Shown here one piece after another: positions 20,860 through 23,288 of a DNA stretch of 23,288 nucleotides. A program made the translations under genes and the position numbers. This DNA comes from a virus, in the IMG/VR virus record IMGVR_UViG_3300034418_006042, positions 1 through 23,288 of that record, one strand, 5' to 3'. The first letter of the stretch is position 1. Each line of letters starts with the position of its first letter. The notes below the pieces were generated by a model. That model made no database searches. It was not told the origin of the DNA and was given only the letters and a program-made list of their open reading frames with translations.

Positions 20860-20954
20860 GTTGTTAGTTGCCTTTCTTATAGAAATATTTATCACCTGAT
20901 TGATCACTCATAAATATTTCTGGACAAAAAAACTGGAACAGGCAACTAACAACA
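20859..20954. promoter_or_regulatory. Inverted duplicate promoter/leader cassette
   Basis: The 15-mer AGGCAACTAACAACA reads on the minus strand at 20873-20859, as the leader and part of the start context of the 164-residue gene, and again on the plus strand at 20940-20954. Inside lie the perfect 12-bp arms AGAAATATTTAT (20881-20892) and ATAAATATTTCT (20910-20921). Thus on each strand ATAAATATTTCT is followed by AGGCAACTAACAACA, at distances of 7 and 18 bases. The arms contain GATAAATA (minus) and CATAAATA (plus), each one base from TATAAATA. This looks like a divergent pair of duplicated promoter-leaders. Confidence 0.7.
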
Positions 20955-21164
20955 ACTCATAAAAGGGATTAAAGAACGATCCTCCCGCATGACGGGGAAC
21001 ACACACGGGTGTACATAACCAAGTGATAATGTGTGAACCATCTAGGACTCAACCGGTCCAAGGGAATAAACACTCAAGTGATAAACTATGCGGTTGATTT
21101 TTTGAGAGATCAAAAAATTTTTACGTTCTGATGTCTTGACTGGAGTAAAGTGAAAGGAATGAAA
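20860..21164. other. Gene-poor stretch ahead of the second plus-strand island
   Basis: Apart from the inverted cassette at its left end this stretch holds no convincing gene. CAAGTGATAA is repeated at 21020-21029 and 21075-21084. An AT hairpin TTTTTTGA-GAGA-TCAAAAAA (21098-21117) runs into TTT on the plus strand and, by symmetry, would also give a weak U-tract on the minus strand. A frame on the minus strand at 21042-21224 reads as low-complexity Phe/His/Ser and is regarded as a shadow. Confidence 0.5.
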
Positions 21165-21317
21165 ATGAAAGGAGAAATACAAGGACTGAACGAAGTGAAG
21201 GACTTGGAGATGAGCAAGGCTCATCTACTCACTGCTGACGCAGTTCGTAAAGACTACGTCTTCCTCTTGACATCAAATGTGCGATCATGTATAATCAACG
21301 ATGAAGGAGTAATATGA
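21165..21317 (+). CDS. Possible 50-aa protein leading the second island
   Basis: ATG at 21165 with AAGGA six bases upstream; the product starts MKGEIQGLNEVKDLEMSKAH and ends with a beta-like stretch (DYVFLLTSNVRSCIIND). Its TGA overlaps the ATG of the next gene (ATATGA), a coupling pattern used throughout this phage. Against it: a perfect sigma70 promoter lies inside, so most transcripts of the next gene would not include this frame. The stretch also contains a perfect 8-bp hairpin (AGATGAGC-AAG-GCTCATCT, 21208-21226) that may reflect RNA structure instead. An in-frame ATG at 21159 would have too close a ribosome binding site. Confidence 0.38.
   Translation: MKGEIQGLNEVKDLEMSKAHLLTADAVRKDYVFLLTSNVRSCIINDEGVI
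21267..21295 (+). promoter_or_regulatory. Perfect-consensus sigma70 promoter (TTGACA-N17-TATAAT)
   Basis: -35 TTGACA at 21267-21272, exactly 17 bases, -10 TATAAT at 21290-21295: both hexamers match the bacterial consensus fully. Expected start near 21302, just before AAGGAGTAATATG of the 81-residue gene. A promoter this strong on the plus strand, opposite to the late genes on both sides, points to expression by host RNA polymerase right after infection and to a bacterial host with a standard housekeeping sigma factor. Confidence 0.92.
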
Positions 21318-21559
21318 GGAACAAATTCAACAAATATAGAAGAAACAAAGCCAAGAGGTCTGACGTGCCCAAGCACACCTGTAAGGACACCTGCCAGATG
21401 GTGCTGTTGGAGAGGCCCTACAATCAACTCAACAAGTGGGACCTACGATGTCGAGTCAGCAACAGGCACTACAAGTGGTTGAGCAAACAAGAGGCCAGCC
21501 ACATATGGGACATGGTGCCCCACAGGACCATGATGTCCAGAAAAAAAGTGGCACCATAG
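21314..21559 (+). CDS. Basic Cys/His-containing protein, probably 5' part of a split gene (81 aa)
   Basis: ATG at 21314 behind AAGGAGTAAT, directly downstream of the consensus promoter. The start is very basic (MRNKFNKYRRNKAKRS), followed by a Cys-x3-Cys pair (HTCKDTCQM) and a third Cys (WDLRCRV), and Trp-rich helices (HYKWLSKQEASHIWDMV). The frame ends TAG three codons after a run of seven A (21541-21547). Just there the +1 frame is open for a further 95 codons and ends neatly at the neighbouring convergent gene. A 173-residue product would result if one A were absent or if the ribosome skipped one base. Zinc binding is possible from the Cys/His content. Function unknown. Confidence 0.7.
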   Translation: MRNKFNKYRRNKAKRSDVPKHTCKDTCQMVLLERPYNQLNKWDLRCRVSNRHYKWLSKQEASHIWDMVPHRTMMSRKKVAP

Positions 21560-21836
21560 CCGCAGACTAAATAGTTTTGCTGTCAACGACGGCAATCACG
21601 TGTGTGTGATCCATTTCGAACTTTATGCCAATATTGTCCAACAAGGTCACACACCGTTGAAAAATTTCCTAACAATCATATTGAGATACGGCTACCACAG
21701 GTGCCGCAACAGACACATCGACAAACAGATGGGCAAGGGCAACTCGCACAGATGTACCGCACAGCACCACACGTGTGGATTCGTGCTCCATCCCAAGCCC
21801 AGGTACGAGACGATTAAATTATGGAAGCGTTTCTAG
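21534..21836 (+). pseudogene. Open continuation of the 81-aa gene in the +1 frame (about 95 aa, Cys/His-rich)
   Basis: The frame is open from 21534 through the A7 run to TAG at 21834-21836. Without its own clear start (a GTG at 21600 has no ribosome binding site), it is best read as the continuation of the 81-residue frame. Its C-terminal part is protein-like and rich in Cys/His/Arg (ILRYGYHRCRNRHID, then SHRCTAQHHTCGFVLHPKPR), resembling a zinc-ribbon-type tail. Its stop shares the bases CTAG with the stop of the convergent holin-like gene, an economical junction that supports a real gene end here. The cause may be a sequencing indel in the homopolymer, a real mutation, or programmed frameshifting. 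Marked as pseudogene only because it cannot be read as one frame. Confidence 0.5.
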
Positions 21837-22000
21837 GACATCATCTTCCAACTGATGCCCAGTAGGAAAAATAGTATTGTGTATAGCAACCATTCGTTGC
21901 GTCGGATACGTCCGTCCAGGTGTGACAGGTGATTGTCCATCAACAGGTTGATCTTGTCCTCCAATCTCTGTAGTCTCTGCTGTATGGTCAATCTCTTCAT
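21833..22000 (-). CDS. Holin- or anchor-like small membrane protein (55 aa)
   Basis: The frame is open to 22042, but the ATG at 22000 is chosen because it overlaps the fibre stop as TAATG, the coupling used across this genome. The 55-residue product has a charged helix with heptad spacing (LTIQQRLQRLEDKINLLMDN, residues 4-23), a short loop and one C-terminal membrane segment (WLLYTILFFLLGISWKMM, about residues 37-54). N-terminal coiled coil plus C-terminal membrane span resembles XhlA-type haemolysin/holin-associated proteins. T7 places its type II holin (gp17.5) right after the fibre gene, the same spot. A lysis role is likely but not proven; no endolysin is in the window. Confidence 0.6.
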   Translation of the reverse strand: MKRLTIQQRLQRLEDKINLLMDNHLSHLDGRIRRNEWLLYTILFFLLGISWKMMS

Positions 22001-23288
22001 TACACTGTGTCCGTCTTTATGATCCTGTAGTAGTTGCCGCACGTGATCATGGCAACCCCATCCCCAAACCTCACACCAGATATGTTGCCCGCTGGCACCG
22101 TGCCTAGGTTGATGGCATCATTGGTCCTGGTTATGGTCGGTGGTGTTGATGTCGATGACGAAACACTGAACGTGCTGATGTATGCCGTTGTTGATTTCCT
22201 CCAGACCACAGCGAACTGATTACCGTGTAATTTGAACAGGCAGGCCGCGTCTGGGTCGAATGCGGTCGAAGTTGAGTCCGTGCCGTTGGTGACCGACACC
22301 GCTATGCTGTTGGACGCGTGTGACTCTGGGGTGGTCTGGTCGTCCGCGTTGATGTAGTTGAGTGCGTAGTTCTCGTAGATGTCGTACAACCTCTCACCCG
22401 TGAGCGATGTGGCCGTAAGGTACAGGTTACCACCCTTGGTTCCAGTGGTGTCGGGATACATGCCCACCCAGATGTTAGAACCAATCTGTATGGCCTGGAT
22501 GAAGTCCTCACCCAGTTCCGTGGCAGACCTGCCCGTGTCGCTGATGTAGGCCACCCTGTCGTTGTTGGCTATCCTTGGCTCTGAATAGGTTGTTGGGTAG
22601 GTGCCATCAAAAGGGCTGTCCAGCGATCCCTCCGTGCTGGATCTGTCCGTATTGACACTACCCACGTTGATGTTGTTGTTGGTGGTGTTGTAATGGATCT
22701 GTGATTCGTTCCTGACACCCTGTTGTTGTGCCACCTGTGCGTTGTACACCGTCCAGCCCACACGCAGTTGGTCCCCGCTGGAACCGAACCTTATGCCCCT
22801 CCAGTCCACGTTGGTTATGTTGATGGGAGCATTGATTTCGGCCTTGCTCATGTAATCATAGTAACTGCCAAACTCGGCCACCAGTGCGGCCAGGTAGGTG
22901 TTGGAGTTCATGGCATTGAATGGCCTAACGATCTGCCTCATGTCACCCTCGTAGTTGAGACCATCGTAGTTGGCAAACGTCCGGTCTGAACTGGCACTGT
23001 TACTGCCGTCTATGGTGCCCAGCGTGGATGCGTGGAATGAGGTAACCGGCAGGTACGCGTTCTGTGCCCTATTCGTGTAAGCACTATTACCCGGAGGACT
23101 TATGGTCCACCATGCCCCTCCCGATCCCGACTGTAGTTCCGTGATGTGGTCTATGCTGTTGACCGCTGACGTCCTGGTCAGCATGTCGTTCCTGATGGTG
23201 TTGATGTTGGAGTCCGATGGTGGGTTGGCCAGGTCCCTGCTCCAGTCAAAGGTGGCATAGCCCCTAAAAGTGGGCACGTTGGTGTTGG
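22000..23288 (-). CDS. Tail fibre or tail-associated beta-rich protein, C-terminal part, cut by window edge
   Basis: The minus frame is open from the window edge to TAA at 22000, at least 428 codons. A GTG at 23277 could be a start, but in-frame codons continue upstream to the edge without a stop, so the real N-terminus is probably outside. The sequence is rich in Ser, Thr, Asn, Gly and Asp with short strand-turn repeats (for example NNNINVGSVNTDRSS, GSNIWVGMYPDTTGTKGGN). It ends in a Cys/Tyr-containing strand (AMITCGNYYRII). Such composition is typical of receptor-binding fibres or beta-propeller tips. Position before a holin-like gene and the terminase genes matches T7 gene 17. No catalytic motif seen. 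Confidence 0.65.
   Translation of the reverse strand, partial: NTNVPTFRGYATFDWSRDLANPPSDSNINTIRNDMLTRTSAVNSIDHITELQSGSGGAWWTISPPGNSAYTNRAQNAYLPVTSFHASTLGTIDGSNSASSDRTFANYDGLNYEGDMRQIVRPFNAMNSNTYLAALVAEFGSYYDYMSKAEINAPINITNVDWRGIRFGSSGDQLRVGWTVYNAQVAQQQGVRNESQIHYNTTNNNINVGSVNTDRSSTEGSLDSPFDGTYPTTYSEPRIANNDRVAYISDTGRSATELGEDFIQAIQIGSNIWVGMYPDTTGTKGGNLYLTATSLTGERLYDIYENYALNYINADDQTTPESHASNSIAVSVTNGTDSTSTAFDPDAACLFKLHGNQFAVVWRKSTTAYISTFSVSSSTSTPPTITRTNDAINLGTVPAGNISGVRFGDGVAMITCGNYYRIIKTDTV

Noticed and set aside
20908-21310. Search for a tRNA or CRISPR-like array in the gene-poor stretches
   Set aside because: No cloverleaf with a plausible T-arm, and no regularly spaced repeats with unique spacers were seen; repeats present are short dyads or tandem units.
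21314-21559. Canonical -1 frameshift at A-AAA-AAA in the 81-residue gene
   Set aside because: The -1 frame stops after a few codons; only the +1 (or one-base-deleted) frame is open.
21602-21817. 71-residue plus-strand frame starting MCDPFRTLC
   Set aside because: Overlaps the more protein-like +1 continuation, has no ribosome binding site, and ends without relation to neighbouring genes.

Overview
The window is about 23.3 kb of a tailed bacteriophage with a T7-like (podovirus) virion plan. The evidence is a late module on the minus strand that can be read gene by gene. Reading right to left it holds the C-terminal part of a tail fibre, a holin-like membrane protein, candidate small terminase, large terminase, portal, scaffold, major capsid protein, tail tube A and B, gp13-like and gp14-like proteins, a gp15-like 996-residue internal virion protein, and the first 579 residues of a gp16-like ejection protein. 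The last is cut by the left edge; the fibre is cut by the right edge. Relative to T7 the fibre/terminase block sits upstream of the portal instead of at the end. No integrase, tRNA, CRISPR array, polymerase or other replication gene is visible. Small Lys/Arg-rich genes, a 2OG-Fe(II) oxygenase and roughly 50% GC would fit an aquatic phage of an unidentified bacterium, but the host cannot be named from the sequence.

Layout. 1-8572: ejection and tail genes, tightly packed. 8605-8636: a strong minus-strand intrinsic terminator just after the capsid gene, in the same place as T7 T-phi. 8666-9541: major capsid protein. 9690-11294: a putative DUF115-like enzyme preceded by a run of very small genes, three of which encode proteins with no acidic residue at all. 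11295-11918: about 620 bp without a gene, holding two back-to-back near-consensus sigma70 promoters, an 11-bp iteron array and palindromes. 11919-13886: a plus-strand island of five unrecognised genes, several strongly acidic, with a second sigma70 promoter inside. 13887-14005: direct repeats at the convergent end of the island. 14001-19847: oxygenase, scaffold, portal, two small proteins (one with 17 consecutive prolines), terminase genes. 19848-20062: a dense cluster of dyads. 20063-20859: small unrecognised genes, two of them overlapping in different frames. 20860-21836: a second plus-strand island with a perfect sigma70 promoter (TTGACA-17-TATAAT) and a Cys/His-rich gene that appears split at a run of seven A. 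21833-23288: holin-like protein and tail fibre.

How it fits together. The minus-strand genes make, fill and attach the virion. Many are joined by stop/start overlaps of the form TAATG, TAGTG or ATGA, so translation is probably coupled. The plus-strand islands, and one minus-strand start in the control region, carry host-type promoters. They are therefore the best candidates for genes expressed early by host RNA polymerase, inserted in two places inside a late transcription unit. The most interesting parts are the 11.3-11.9 kb control region with its five-gene island, the zero-acid micro-proteins next to the capsid gene, and the split or frameshifted small genes at 20.1-20.4 and 21.3-21.8 kb.
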